The notes: generated by a model not told the origin, from the letters alone. A stretch of 64,000 nt of DNA from Cephalopachus bancanus (GCA_027257055.1 JAPVLO010000401.1:186001-250000); one strand, 5' to 3'. Positions 21,856 to 34,060 are shown, counted from the first letter of the stretch. A program made the numbers and translations.

Positions 21856-22160
21856 AATCTTTATGTCTACTTCTATAATCCTCACTATTAATTAGCTTCA
21901 GAAGTGGTTTTACCTAAGAAGAACTGGAATAATGATCTCTCCAGTTATAAATTTTTTAATAAAAAAGATACATATGTATTTTTCATACTATGTCCTATAT
22001 ATAGCATATATATATATTCTATATATGTATAGAATATACATCTATCTAATCATGTATACATAGAATAGCTTCACTGCTAAGATGCTAAATCTTTTTTCCT
22101 TCTTCTCTTTCTTCCACTTAAAAAAATTCTCTTTCATATCATTAAGAATAAAAGTATGTT

Positions 22161-22483
<323 letters not shown>

Positions 22484-22867
22484 TGAAGTCACGGTTGCTT
22501 TAGGTAATTTTAAAGAGCTGATACTGATACCTTCTATCTTATATCACAGAATGCAGAATGGGAATTGGTAATTGACAAGATTACAAACACATTCATTTTT
22601 TTTCCTCAAAAAAAATGCAATAACAATAGCTTTTCTGAGTTGCCGTAGATGTGAAATCCTGTTGGTGACGTTGGAGGATTGGTACCGCCGTCCTGAATTC
22701 CCAGAGAGGTCCTGTCTCCTCAGGTGAGTTCTGTCCTCCTGAATCATCACAGAACAGAGAACACTCTTGGGTTCCAAAAATTTTCTAGATCAAGGATTGT
22801 GAGTCTGGTATGTCAGTATGTCTTTGAACTTCATGAAATCAGTGCATATATTAAAGCCACTTTTTCA

Positions 22868-23470
22868 TTGTGGTAAAAAACACACAACATGAGATCTACT
22901 CTCTTGACAAATGCTTACGTGTATAGTACAGGATTATTAACTATACGCATAATGTTGGATGGCCGGTATCTAGAATTTTTTCATCTTGCATGACTGGAAC
23001 TTTATACCCAATGAACAGTAACTTCCCATTTCTGCCTCTTGCCCTATCAGCCCTCACAACTGCCATTCTACTTTTTGCTACTATGAGTTTGACTACTTTA
23101 GGTCCCTATATAAGTAGTATTTGTCCTTCTGTGACAGGCATATTTCACTTAGCATAATGTATACTGCTTTAGAAAACAGTATGGAGGTTCCTCAAAAAAT
23201 TAAAAATAGGACTACCTTATAATCCAGCAAACCCACTTCAGGGTATTTATCCAAAAAATTGAACTCAGGATTTGGAAGATATATTTGAACTCCCATGTTC
23301 ATTGTAGCATTATTCACAATAATCAAGAGGTGGAAACAACCTGAATGTCTACTGATTGATGAGTGGGTAAGGGAAATTTGGTGTATGCATACAATGGGAT
23401 GTTATTTAGCCAAAAAAGTAATGAGAGTCTGTCATATGCTACCACATGGATTATATACAATAGAGAAGTC
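22868..23470 (-). mobile_element. L1 insertion with 5' inversion (twin priming)
   Basis: 22868-23160 is a minus-strand L1 3' region: 'tgagatctactctcttgaca', 'gccattctactttttgctac' and 'atttcacttagcataatgt'. At 23161 the orientation flips. 23161-23470 reads as plus-strand ORF2, giving the MFIVALFTI(I)KRWKQ-like peptide and 'actccatgttcattgtagca'-type wording. Together they form one 5'-inverted copy. Confidence 0.85.
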
Positions 23471-23479
23471 TGTAGCTTT

Positions 23480-24086
23480 CTATCATAGTCTCAGAGGAAC
23501 ATGAATAAATAACACTGAACAAGCTCAAGAGAAGTTACATTTGCCTTTGTGCTTCCATAATTGTGCCTGCTCCAGGTATTAATGTGCGCATGACTCTCTT
23601 CCTGCCCAACTATTAGAACATCTTCCTGTGTGGTTGCTGACTCCTGTCTGCTCTCTCTGGGTAGAGCTCCCATAGGGACACTACCATCTTACGTTATGAA
23701 AACATACTTATCCCATTTTCTCAGAGCACGACTCTTTCCTAGGGAAGTGAAAATGAACTCAATCTAGGTGTAATGGTTTGCCTTTTGCAGATGTGTTTTT
23801 ACAGGGAATTTCAATAACTTAAACTGATAAAAGCAAATGCAGTAGAGGGGAATTGGTGCATAAGGACATGGAAGACTGGTGGAAGAGATTATGACAGGGA
23901 AGATTCTCTCAACTCTTCTAGGTCATAGGACATATGCCTTCTCCACACATAAGACCAATCTACCTACTTAAAAAAAAAATCCATTTAACAATATCATCTA
24001 AGATTATTTTCTGCGTCCTCAAAGAAAGTCTCCTTAAAATAAAAAAAAATTTTTTTTAGGAAATATGGTCATTAATATAGTTGCTA
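23480..24086. other. Unassigned sequence
   Basis: No recognised repeat or gene between the L1 and the next Alu. Confidence 0.4.
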
Positions 24087-24370
24087 GTTGGGCTCAATGG
24101 CTCAGCCTGTAATCCCAGCACTTTGGGAGACTGAGGTGAGTGGATTGTCTGAGCCCGTGGGTTTGAGCCCAGCCTGAGCAACTTGGAAAGACCTTGCTTC
24201 TACAATTAAAAAAAAAAAAAAAAAAAAGCTGGGTGTGGTAGCGTGTGCCTGTAGTTCCGGCTCTTTGGAAGGCTGAGGCTAAAGATTGTCAGAGCCCAGC
24301 AGGTAGACAATGGGGTGGCCGTGAGTGTGCCACTGCACTCCAGCCTGGGCGATGGAGTGGGACTCCAAAA

Positions 24371-24375
<5 letters not shown>
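24087..24375 (+). mobile_element. Dimeric Alu, diverged
   Basis: Both arms are present. The central linker is expanded to a run of about 20 A residues (24208-24227). The tail passes into a (TA)n microsatellite (24374-24402). Confidence 0.93.
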
Positions 24376-24402
<27 letters not shown>

Positions 24403-24998
24403 TTGCCTTTCTTAGGACCAAAGTTTCGTTACTTAAGGGTTAAGGGTTCTGTTGGTTTTCCTCTCTGTAAGACTTTGTGCTCAGAGGTTTCTGTCACATA
24501 TAACCGAAGAATAAATTTTAGATAACGTTTACCCTTTTTTATTTTATTTTTTAAAAAACAGGCAGGACACTTCTCATGGACCTAATTATTTCTGAAATTC
24601 TCTAGGAACATTATGACAAAGGTTTGGTAGTGAGAAAAGAAGTTCCATATTTATAGATTTCTTCTGCCTCTTGGTACTTAAAAAAAATTGTATCTTAATC
24701 CATTTTGTGAGGCTATAACAGAATAACTGAGACTAAATAATTATAAAAAATCAAAAATATATTGGCTCACAGTTCTGGAGGCTGGGGAGTACAATATCAA
24801 GGCTGGCATCTTGCAAAGGCCTTCTTAATGTGTCATCCTTTGGCAGAAGGTGAGAAGATGAGAGAGCAAGAAAGGGTTGAACTTGGCCTTTTATAATGGC
24901 ACCAATCTCAAACACGAGGGTGGAACTCTTCTGGTCTAATCACCTTTGAAGGGCCCAACCTCTTAATATGGTTACGATGGCAATTAAATTTATTTATT

Positions 24999-25243
24999 TA
25001 TAATCTCGTGCCTTGGGAGGCTGAGGTGAGTGGATTGCCTGAGCCCGCGTGTTCGAGACCTGCCTGGGCAACTTGGTGAGACCTCATCTCTACAATAAAT
25101 AAAAAAATTAGCCAGGCGTGGCAGCACGCGCCTGTAGTTCCAGCTACTTGGAAGGCTGAGGCGGAAGGATCGCTGGAGCCCAGCAGGTCGAGGCTCCTGG
25201 CCACTGCACTCCATTCTGGGCGACAGAGTGAGACTCCAACTCA
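24999..25243 (+). mobile_element. 5'-truncated lineage-specific Alu
   Basis: Starts within the left arm ('ataatctcgtgccttgggag') and ends with an A-tail. It sits in the T-rich tail region of the older minus-strand monomer that follows, so it is the third layer here. Confidence 0.9.
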
Positions 25244-25261
25244 AAAAAAAAAAGTTATTTG

Positions 25262-25398
25262 TTTAAAAAATTTTTAAACATTAGAGACAAGGTTTTGCTA
25301 TGTTATCCAGGCTAGTCTTGAACCCCTAATCTCAAGCAATCCTCCCGCCTTGGCCTCCCAAATTACTGGGATTACAGGAGTGATCCACCGTGCCCAGT
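25262..25398 (-). mobile_element. Old Alu monomer (FLAM-like)
   Basis: 'agagacaaggttttgctatg' to 'gattacaggagtgatccacc', reverse-complement left arm, inside the MaLR LTR. Confidence 0.82.
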
Positions 25399-25475
25399 CT
25401 GGCTATTAAATTTTAACATGAGTTTTGGAGGGGATAAGCACACACACACAAAAAAACCCATAGCATATGGGAGAC

Positions 25476-27394
25476 CTTATCCTTTTACATGATTTTTAGT
25501 AAAATGTATGTAATTCATATAATGAAGACCACAAATACATAGGTACATTAAGAAGCTTGAATATTTCCTGTAGATTTTATGTATTGAATAAACTCAATTA
25601 TATTTTGTATAGTATACTTTCTTCTTGAAATTTAAATCATTTTCTGATTTAGAAACCAAGGAGAAGGCTGTATCGTTGTCTTAAAGATTGATTACAAATG
25701 AATTTGTAGAAATAGTGCTTCCCATCCCAACTTCATTCTCATTTTACATCAACTTTTTCTTACACAACAGACGTGCCATTTAAATATTTCTCTAATGATA
25801 TTGGCGTAATGAACTTTGTCAAAGAGCCATATGGTTTATGCGAACACAAAGATTATCTTGGAACGTTGACATATGTAAGCTTAATTTAAAAAGTCTGTGA
25901 AAATAGTGGAAAGCAGATGGAGAGTTGCCATGGAAATTACTAACACTTACAGGAAGAAAAATCTTGCTTTAGGGTCACTGTGATTTCCAAAGGAATGGTT
26001 AGACTTGAAAGGTTTTTTCCTACTCAATTGTCAGTAATACAAATAGTTGTTGGCAGGTAAATTTATTTTTATTTACCTGTGACTCCATAATTGCTTTTAT
26101 TGTATTCAGAATATATTATAAGCATGCATATTTTCATGGTTAAGAGTTTTTAGTAGTGGAAGACAATTTAACTATTCACCACTATTTAAAATAAGAAATG
26201 TTTTTTCCATTTTTCTGAGTGAAATGATAAATTGTGGCTTATTAGTTTTTGTTCTCCTTATATAGGTTTTTATCTTGATATAATATAATATTTAGTTCCC
26301 GAATTACATAGTCTTTAAATTTACACTTATAGATTAATTGTACTTACTGGCAAAAATAGAGTCTAGATAGCTCAATAAAAGTATTTTAAAAATCTTTTAG
26401 CCACATTCTGTATTAGAAAGTATAATTACTAGATACTGCTCTTTGCCACAGCTTAATCATAGAGAAAGTTTTAAAATCCCAGTAGGAAGTCGTTTGCACT
26501 GTTTTTTTGCACCAGCAATTATTTATCACCTGATTGTTTATATATTCATTACTATGCCCTTTGGAAAAGTCAATAACTAAATTTTAAGTCTTTCTCCTTT
26601 CTTCCGAGGCAATTTCAGTTGCTGTGGTTCTGATGAAATAGACTAATCAAAAGTGGAAAAGAATTAGAGTTGAGGCCAAGGGGTACTTGGAACATCAACA
26701 TAATATTTAATAAACCGTGAAGCTAAATTAATGCATTTTTGACTCTGAAAGGGAAATTTCAAGAGTAAAGGGATAAATAACTATTATTCTAATGTAGTAG
26801 GAATTCATAAAACCTGTTCCTTTGAAAAACACTAACATTACACAATAACATTCAATGGGAATTTAAAATGAGAATGCTGGGATTAAAGCAAAATCTAAAT
26901 TTTAGGTTTTAAAAGAAAACACATGGATTAGCATGCAAATAGTTTCATATTCTCTCTCTCTCTCTCTTAATCTCCCTCCCTCTCTCCCTTCTCTCTCTTT
27001 TTAAGATCTGAATGGCAAGTTCCCTTTCTGCAATTGTGTTATGGCTACCTTTGCAATTAAGAAATGGAAAATAAATTTCTGAGATACAACGAAGCCTACT
27101 CTCATCAGCATCAGAACATACATGAAAAGAGAAAACAAAACTCAGACTTAAGAGCTTGGGAGACGAGGAAGACTAGCAAGAGTGGGGAAAAAGACTCCTA
27201 AGTAGTGCAGTTGAACTTTGGGACTAAATCTGCCTTAAGAAAGTTGCAGCTGAAGACAACTGTCATTTGTGAGTGTGTAGTGGTGTAGTTGGCTTCATAC
27301 CTGAGCAAGAGGTGCTTGAGATCCCACATTTGTTGTGGGCAAATAAAAAAAATCAATATTTCTCTTTTGTGAAAGGCTTTGGAGATTAAAAACA
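25476..27394. other. Repeat-poor island
   Basis: Almost 1.9 kb without a recognised transposon, apart from a CT-rich tract at 26951-26998. It contains an X-box-like word GTTGCCATGGAAAT (25924-25937). There is no coding frame of substance. It could hold conserved regulatory DNA, which cannot be shown from one sequence. Confidence 0.45.
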
Positions 27395-28915
27395 AATGTT
27401 TATTGAAGTATAACATACATACAGAAAAATGTACAGACCATATAGAACAGAGCTCAATCAATTTCCACAAAATGAAGTTACTTATATTCTGAATGAGAAA
27501 TAAATTATTTTTAGAAGCTCAGAGCCCACCCTGGTATAACTGTCTGGTCATTACAGCCCTAAATGTAACCATCACTCTGATTTCTAAATTTTAGAATAGT
27601 TTGCCTGTTTCTGGAATTTATATACGTGTAACCAGAGGATGTACTTTTTTTGGTTTGTCTCTGTTAGCTGAACTTTATGTTTATAAAATTTATTCCTGTT
27701 GTTGCATGTAACAATTCTTTGTTTATCCTCAGTGCTGTATGGTATTCTGTTGTATAAAAAGTCTGCAGTTTTTTGCCAGTACTAACAGTGCTGCTATGAA
27801 CATTCTTATACATGTCTTTTATGGAATACCCATATACATCTCTTTGTGTATCTACCTAGGAGTATAATTGCTGGAGCATACAGTAATCATCTTTAGTGGA
27901 AACTACTGGAAAGTTTCCCCAAAGTAAGTCTATGTGAATTTTATTTGCTTTTCATCCTTATCAACTCTTGGTATTGTCATTTTTATTTTTAGTCTCAGTG
28001 GCAGATGGTAGTGGTATCTTATTCTGTCTTCAACAAAAGAAGTTGAGCACCTTTATATACTTGTCCATTGGCCCTTCACATATCCTCTTTTGCAAAGTGC
28101 CTATTTATGTTTCTTGCTCAGTTTTACTATTGGTTTTTTTATGTATTTTCTTACTGATTTTGGGAATTTTGTATTCTGAAATCTGAGACTTTTGTCAGTA
28201 AGATTTATCGCAAATATCTTCTTCCACTTTGGGTCTTAACTTTTCACTGCTTAACGATGTCTTTGTTGACAGAGATTATTTTTTAACGTAGTATAATTTA
28301 TTAATTTTGTTTCTCTTATAGTTAGTGCTTTTTGTATTCTGTTTAAGGAATCTTTGCCCATCTAAAGCTCATAAAAGTATTCTTTTATGCTTTCTTCCAG
28401 AACTCAACTGTTTTAACTTGCACATTTATATCACAATTAGTCTGGAACTCATATTTGCATATGTTGTGAGATAGAGGTTCAAGACTTACATTTTTAACGT
28501 ATGGAAATCCAATTGACTCATATCCAGCTGACCCAGCAATGTTGACAAAAAGATTATCGTTTTCCTAACTTGTTGTGTTACTTTTGTAAAAATCAAACGG
28601 ACTCTTCTTTCTTTTTCATTGACTGATATTTATTCTTTTACTAACTCTCTTAATTACTATAGCATTACAATAAGTCTTAGTACCTAGAAGTAAAAGACCT
28701 TCAGCTTGGTTTTTAAGATGGTTTGATTATTCTTTGCTTTACTATTTAAATATTAGCTTGTCAAATTCCTTAGGAAATATCCAGCTGAGATTTGGATTGG
28801 GACTGATTTTGGATTTGGATTTTGGATTTGAACTGATGTTCTTACAACATTGAATCTTCTAATCCATGAATACAATCTCTCTCTCCGAATAGCATTTTAT
28901 CATTTTTAGAGATGA
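27395..28915 (-). mobile_element. Ancient L1M, 3' half
   Basis: The 3' UTR wording 'tttattgaagtataacatac' and 'gtacagaccatatagaacag' is followed by antisense ORF2 C-terminal and RT-region wording: 'cagtgctgctatgaacattc', 'aggagtataattgctggagc', 'ttgtccattggcccttcaca', 'ctttgcccatctaaagctca' and 'acattgaatcttctaatcca'. Heavily decayed. Confidence 0.8.
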
Positions 28916-28984
28916 TACACATCGCTCATTATATTTTTTTCTAAGTCAATGCTTCTTATTTATCTATATTTTATTTATTTTAAA

Positions 28985-29152
28985 TTTAAAATAATTGACA
29001 AATAATTGTACATATTTATGGGGTACATAGTAATGTTTCAATACATACAACCTATAGTAATCAGATCAGGGTAATTAGCATATCCATCATCTCAAACATT
29101 TATCATTTTTTTGTATTGGGGAGTTCAATATTTTTCTAGCTATTTGATAATT
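28985..29152 (-). mobile_element. L1MB-like 3' UTR fragment
   Basis: 'ttgacaaataattgtacata', 'tttatggggtacatagtaat', 'agggtaattagcatatccat' and 'catctcaaacatttatcatt' match the L1MB 3' UTR in antisense. It lies next to the older L1M. Confidence 0.85.
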
Positions 29153-29311
29153 TAAAAAATTTATTCTTTTATTCCAGTCTATAGGCTTTTATTACCTTGT
29201 CTTGTCTCATTGCATTAGAAACAATGAAATAATATAAAATATGAGACAAAAATGGTAAGAGAAGGCATTCCTAAATTGTTCCCAGTCTTAAGGGAAATGC
29301 TATTTGACACT

Positions 29312-29584
29312 TTTAAATGCTATATCTCAAATTACATTTTCTATTTGTTTGTTGCCACCATATACAACACATATATATTATATAGTCATGCTTTTTCTAG
29401 ACTGATAGGACTTTAATAAAGAACAAACATCAGTTATTTACTTCTAATATAAAATATTGACTGTTAATAACAAACATATGAAAGGATAACAATTAGAGCA
29501 ACACCTAAAATCTCCGACTGTTCTCAGCCTTTGCCTGGTCTGATCATGGTTCTTATTCTACATTGAGCAGAAATGAATAACTCC
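29312..29584 (+). repeat. Local duplication, copy 1
   Basis: About 270 bp repeated in direct orientation at 30561-30829 with roughly 90% identity by hand alignment. Shared blocks include 'aggataacaattagagcaac', 'acctaaaatctcc' and 'ctgttctcagcctttgcctg'. No transposon family recognised. Confidence 0.93.
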
Positions 29585-30019
29585 TCTTTCTAAAGGTCTT
29601 TAATGGTGAAAGATCCCTGAGTCCGTGCATGATTTCCCAGATTATTTTTAAGTTGCTATAACTTTCATCTGTTGCCTGTTTCATATTGATGTACTTTAGT
29701 GACTTACAGATGACCAGTGACCAGTTCTTGAAAGCTAACTAGACCCTTTCTGTGTCTTCTTTTCCTTTTTGCCTGAAGCAGAAATCATTTTTCCATAAGA
29801 GAAAGTTTACAGTGTTTTCCCTCACTGGGAAGAGACTAGGGGCTCCATTTCCACATGTGATCCTCCTTTGCTCTAATGAGGAGATTTCTTTTCCATATAT
29901 ATCCTCTCTTATTTACTGAAATCTTGAAAGTGCAAACCTGTCAATACAATTTATTTTGTTTTAGTATGTATTATATATGTTTACTGATAGTTTTAAGATT
30001 GCCTTTTCAATTTTTTTCC

Positions 30020-30147
30020 TCAAAATGTGGTTGGGAACAACCTGCACCAGAACTAGTCATGGTGCTTGTTAAAACTGCAGATTTCTTAGCTCTTTCACAG
30101 ATCTATGAATTGGCAATTCTGGAGATGGAGTTTGGGCACTCCATATT
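30020..30147 (+). mobile_element. hAT-Charlie MER5-like fragment
   Basis: 'gtgcttgttaaaactgcaga', 'cacagatctatgaattggca' and 'attctggagatggagtttgg' resemble the MER5 middle, but diverged. Confidence 0.5.
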
Positions 30148-30512
30148 TTATTTTATTTATTGATTGTATTTATTTCTATTTTTATTAGATTCAGGGGATA
30201 CGAGTGCATGTTTGTTACATGCACATATTGTGTAGAGGTGGGAATTGGGTCTTAGGTGGCCTGTTCCTCAGATCGTTAACATTGTACCCAATAAGTAATT
30301 TCTAAACCCTAAACCCCTTCCCCACCTCCCCCCTTACTGGTGTCCCCAGTGCCTATTATTTCAATCTTTGTAGTTATTTTGCTCCTGCATGTAAGTGAGA
30401 ACTGATTCTGTTTCTGAATCAGTTTACTTAGGATAGTGATCTCCACCTCCATCCATGTTGCTGCAATGGACATGATTTTATTCTTTTTTTATGGTTGCAT
30501 AGTAATCCATGG
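30148..30512 (-). mobile_element. L1 3'-end fragment
   Basis: Antisense L1 3' UTR and ORF2 end: 'ttcaggggatacgagtgcat', 'gtttgttacatgcacatatt', 'tgtaagtgagaactg' and 'ccatccatgttgctgcaatg'. A (TA)n run follows at about 30519-30538. Confidence 0.88.
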
Positions 30513-30560
30513 GATGAATATATATATATATATATATTCTCCTTCTAGCTATCTGATATT

Positions 30561-30829
30561 TTTGGATGCTATCTCTCAAATTGCATTTTCTATTTGTTGC
30601 CACCACATGCCACACATATATATTCTATAGTCATGCTTTTTCTAGACCGATAGGATTTTAATAAAGAACAAATACTAATTATTCAATTCTAATATAAAAT
30701 GTTGACTATTAATGACATACATATTAAAGGATAACAATTAGAGCAACACCTAAAATCTCCAACTGTTCTCAGCCTTTGCCTGGTCTGATCATGGTTCTTA
30801 ATCTGCATTGAGCAGAAATGAACAATTCC
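30561..30829 (+). repeat. Local duplication, copy 2
   Basis: Direct-orientation match to 29312-29584. A further match ttctagctatYtgata lies just upstream in each (29134-29149 and 30543-30558), so the duplicated block may be larger with about 160 bp lost here. Confidence 0.93.
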
Positions 30830-30853
30830 CCCCCCCGTATGTATATGTGTGTG

Positions 30854-30910
<57 letters not shown>
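30823..30910. repeat. Compound C-run, (TG/TA)n and (CA)n microsatellite
   Basis: Nine C residues, then GTATGTATATGTG-type sequence, a TA core and about 19 CA units. The GT and CA halves are mutually complementary. Confidence 0.97.
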
Positions 30911-31548
30911 TTCTTTATCCAGTAAATCAGGGTGGCACTTAGGTAGGCACTCTGTATTAAAAAAGATCATGCCAGTTAATTCTCCCGCACACTAAATTTA
31001 AGCATTATTATTTTAGTCACTTGTGTAAGCTTCTAGGGTAGCCCAAATGAGTTCTATATTTTTCTAACTTGCATTTTAAAATGTATTTTTTGGGAGAAGA
31101 TAACAAAATGTGGAGAATGTAGCTAGTTGAAAGTTCAGCCATGTGGGAGTGATAATACTTTATCCTTCTTTTGTGAATGTTACATCATTAACCTACTGTC
31201 AGCTAGATGTGTCCCTTCTGTTTGGATAAGAGTAGTAATAGGTGGTGCTGGACTGGTCCTCGTGTGACCTCTAGCTTAACTTTGCTCGTTCAGTCTATGG
31301 CTGTGGAGCAGCGATTGATTTATTTCCCTACTTTCTGTGAAGAAAATCTTCATATTATTTGCATCAAAAATTTAATACAAAGTCTATCTACAGACTAAAC
31401 TCAAAAGTATTAAAAATAACAGTAATTAAAATGACATTATAATTAATGGCTTTCAGGATGAAGTGATATTTGAACATTCCAGAAATGTTTTCCCATCTCT
31501 AATTCTTCCAACAGCTTCAAGAGGGGGAAGTGGTACCCACACTTTACT
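30911..31548. other. Unassigned sequence
   Basis: No recognised repeat or coding region. Confidence 0.4.
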
Positions 31549-31611
31549 TGCAGGATGACCACTTATGTACCTAACCCTGAATTGTACCCCACATCTTTAA
31601 AACAAAAATAA
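31549..31611 (+). mobile_element. L1 3'-terminal fragment
   Basis: 'gtacctaaccctgaattgta' followed by 'ccccacatctttaaaac' is the sense 3' end of the same L1 lineage seen at 48921-49633. Confidence 0.7.
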
Positions 31612-31626
31612 TGATTAAATAATTTT

Positions 31627-31910
31627 TTTTTTGAGTTGGAGTTTCACTCTGCCACCCAGACTGGAGGGCGGTGGCCGCTCCTGGCCACTGCAGCCTCGAC
31701 CTGCTAGGCTCTGGCGATCCTTTTGCCTCAGCCTTCCAAGTAGCTGGAACTACAGGCGCATGCTACCATGCCTGGCTAATTTTTTGATTTATTGTAGAGA
31801 TGAAGTCTCGCCAAGTTGCCCAGGTGGGTCTCGAACCCACGGGCTCAGGCAATTCACTCACCTTGACCTCCAAAAGCACGGGATTACAGGCTGAGCCACT
31901 GAACCCAGCC
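31627..31910 (-). mobile_element. Lineage-specific dimeric Alu
   Basis: Full dimer with a 15-bp target-site duplication tgattaaataatttt (31612-31626 and 31911-31925). The left-arm hairpin is the paired GTGGG/CCCAC version (31824-31840, antisense). It inserted in the tail of the preceding L1 fragment. Confidence 0.97.
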
Positions 31911-32004
31911 TGATTAAATAATTTTAAAAAGAAGGGGAAGCAGAGCAAGTGGCTGTAAAAGCTTTGCTTGTACTAATTGTTTGAAGTAGGAAGGTCTCAT
32001 ACCC

Positions 32005-32105
32005 CTCTAAGCGTTCTGATTTGCAAAGTGGGTATAATAAAAGAATCCACTTTCTAGAGTTGTTGGAAGAATTAGGTTAGATAATTCTTGTAAAGCACTA
32101 CTAGT
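32005..32105 (+). mobile_element. MIR SINE fragment
   Basis: 'gatttgcaaagtgggtataa' and 'tagagttgttggaagaatta' match the MIR core and 3' region. Confidence 0.6.
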
Positions 32106-32309
32106 TGTTTTAATTATTGTAGGCAAGTTTTGTGTTGTGTCTGATTCAAATATTTAAGAAAATGCCTGCCTCAATTTGCTTATGTGCTATATGTAAAGAC
32201 AGTGCACAGAAATAAAATGATGAAGGACTCTAGGACAGTGATTATGACTTTGCAGGTATGTAAAAAGTGCTTACAGTTCTATCTTTCCATGTCATTTTTA
32301 TGACACCTT

Positions 32310-32400
32310 GTGTCAGAGGTGATGATATATCACCCTTATTTTACTAGTTAAGAAAACTAGGACTCAGAAACATAGTAAAATGCTTGCTATCAGAAGCTGA
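32310..32400 (-). mobile_element. MIR-like fragment
   Basis: 'atcacccttattttactagt' then 'aagaaaactaggactcagaa', the usual antisense MIR wording. Diverged. Confidence 0.5.
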
Positions 32401-32653
32401 AAGCAGCAAAGGCAAACATGCCAAGGATATTCAACTCCATGCGTAGTATTCACCATCTAATCTCCAGCTCCCACTGTGTGATTGGGGGGTGCCAAGATAT
32501 GGTCTCACCTATTCTGTTGTCTGATATACCTATTAAATTAGACAGGTTAGGGGAATTGGCTCCTGAGAAATTACGATGATGATTGCTCATTTCAACTCTC
32601 TATGCAAGGGTTATAGGACATAGTTGCCATAAGAATCAGGAATTAACTTTTCT

Positions 32654-32741
32654 CTTTCCTTCCTTCCTTCCCTTCCTTCCTTCCTTCCCTCCCTCCTTCC
32701 TTCCTTCCTCCCTCCCTCCCACTCCTTCCTCCCTTCCTACC
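32654..32741. repeat. (TTCC)n tetranucleotide repeat
   Basis: Interrupted TTCC/CTCC units over about 88 bp, next to an Alu monomer. Confidence 0.95.
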
Positions 32742-32866
32742 TTTTTGTAGAGATGGAGATCTCTCTAAGCTGCCCAGGCTGGTCTCTAACTCCTGGCTTC
32801 AAGCAAACTCCACCCACCTCAGCTTCCCATAGTGCTGGGATTACAGGCGTCAACCACTATGCTCAT
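32742..32866 (-). mobile_element. Old Alu monomer
   Basis: 'tttgtagagatggagatctc' to 'gggattacaggcgtcaacca', reverse-complement left arm. Confidence 0.85.
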
Positions 32867-32940
32867 TTCTCTTGTTTATTTCTAAAGGAGACATTATTAA
32901 GGAGAAATATATGAACTAATTACACTTTTTTGTCTTTAAA

Positions 32941-33063
32941 AAAATTCTTATTTTAAAGATGTGGTGTACAATTCTGGGTTAAGTATACAGATGTTTATTA
33001 TGCAGGTACCCTTGTTGATGAGGTGTGCCCCACCCCCCCGCCCGGCAGATTCCCACTACTGTA
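32941..33063 (-). mobile_element. L1 3' UTR fragment, same lineage as the full-length L1
   Basis: 'ttttaaagatgtggtgtaca', 'tatgcaggtacccttgttga' and 'tgaggtgtgcccc'. Very short, 5'-truncated copy. Confidence 0.85.
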
Positions 33064-33340
33064 CATTTTTTAAACAAGCAAAATGACCAGTTGTTTTAAA
33101 GCAATTTTTTCTGATTAATCAAAACTGTAGGCATAAAGAGGCCCTAAGTAGTTCCATTTAAGGATTAGAAATAATTCCACATAGAAATTCACACTTCATT
33201 ATACTGGTGAATCATTCCATAAACATCTGGTACCTGAAATAGGAGGAAGTGAGAGATAGTAATGTGCTCTTTTGAATGACTTAAAATGGTTTGTTCTGCA
33301 CTGAAAAGTGCTTGGGTTTAACTCTTGCTATTTTTTTTTC

Positions 33341-33739
33341 CTGTGAAGGTAAGGGAAGTGGATGTTGTGAAGTACAACCATATTCCCCTTCAGGACTAAG
33401 GAATTTATTCCCCTGTTGGCTGCTCTCAGATGAAGAAAGCCACTATGCAAAGATCATGACCTCGTCCTGAGGTAGCCTGCATCCAATGACAGGTAGACGC
33501 CCAGTATAAAGACCCAACCACTTGACCCAACTTTGAACAACTCTGAAGAGCGATTTTAGCCTCAGAGCTGCCTGCAAGCCAGCTGAGGTCTTTCTTGAGA
33601 TGGTCTCGCAGCCCAGTTTCTCACTCTGCCCAATGCTGTTTTATTTCCTTAGCCCACATTATCAAATGCTCCCTAATAAACTTCCTGAATGCTTACCTCT
33701 GACTCGCAACCTGTTTGCCGTAGAATCCAACCTGCAACA
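33341..33739 (+). mobile_element. Endogenous-retroviral solo LTR, family unknown
   Basis: A TGTG...CAACA candidate of about 399 bp with a TATA-like word (gtataaagaccc, 33504-33515), an AATAAA-type signal in 'ccctaataaacttcctgaat' and the terminal 'gaatccaacctgcaaca'. This is the layout of a sense LTR. No convincing target-site duplication, so the left edge is uncertain. Confidence 0.6.
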
Positions 33740-33881
33740 GTAGGGAACTGAGAAAGCACGTTTTCATGGTTATAGGAAGTCACAGTTTGTATACATAGTG
33801 GATTTCAACAGTGATAAGCATAGTAATGCTTCTGAGTTGTGGAATATTAAAGAGGCTTCAGAGACTTAGGAGTTATTTAGA

Positions 33882-34060
33882 TAAGTAGTTCTTAAACTTG
33901 GAATATAATCTCTTGAAGAGGCGTTTTTAAAAATTTTGTTTTGAAATTTGATTTTCCAAGCTTTACTCTAGACTTTTTGAATCATGATTGTTTAGGGATG
34001 GGACCAAAGATTAAAAAAATAATTCCATGATAATTCTGATGAAACCAGTTTATAGATGGG
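33882..34060 (+). mobile_element. hAT-Charlie MER5-like element, decayed
   Basis: 'gtagttcttaaacttggaat' at one end and 'ataattctgatgaaaccagt' near the other follow the MER5 order. Low identity. Confidence 0.45.

Larger units (their letters stand above)
24692..25475 (-). mobile_element. MaLR LTR (MST/MLT1-like) containing nested Alus
   Basis: The left part 24692-24990 ('aatccattttgtgaggctat', 'ctcacagttctggaggctgg', 'ggtctaatcacctttgaagg') resumes at 25399 ('ggctattaaattttaacatg'). The phrase tggcWattaaattt at 24977-24990 and 25399-25412 is the duplication made when an Alu monomer entered. Confidence 0.85.
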
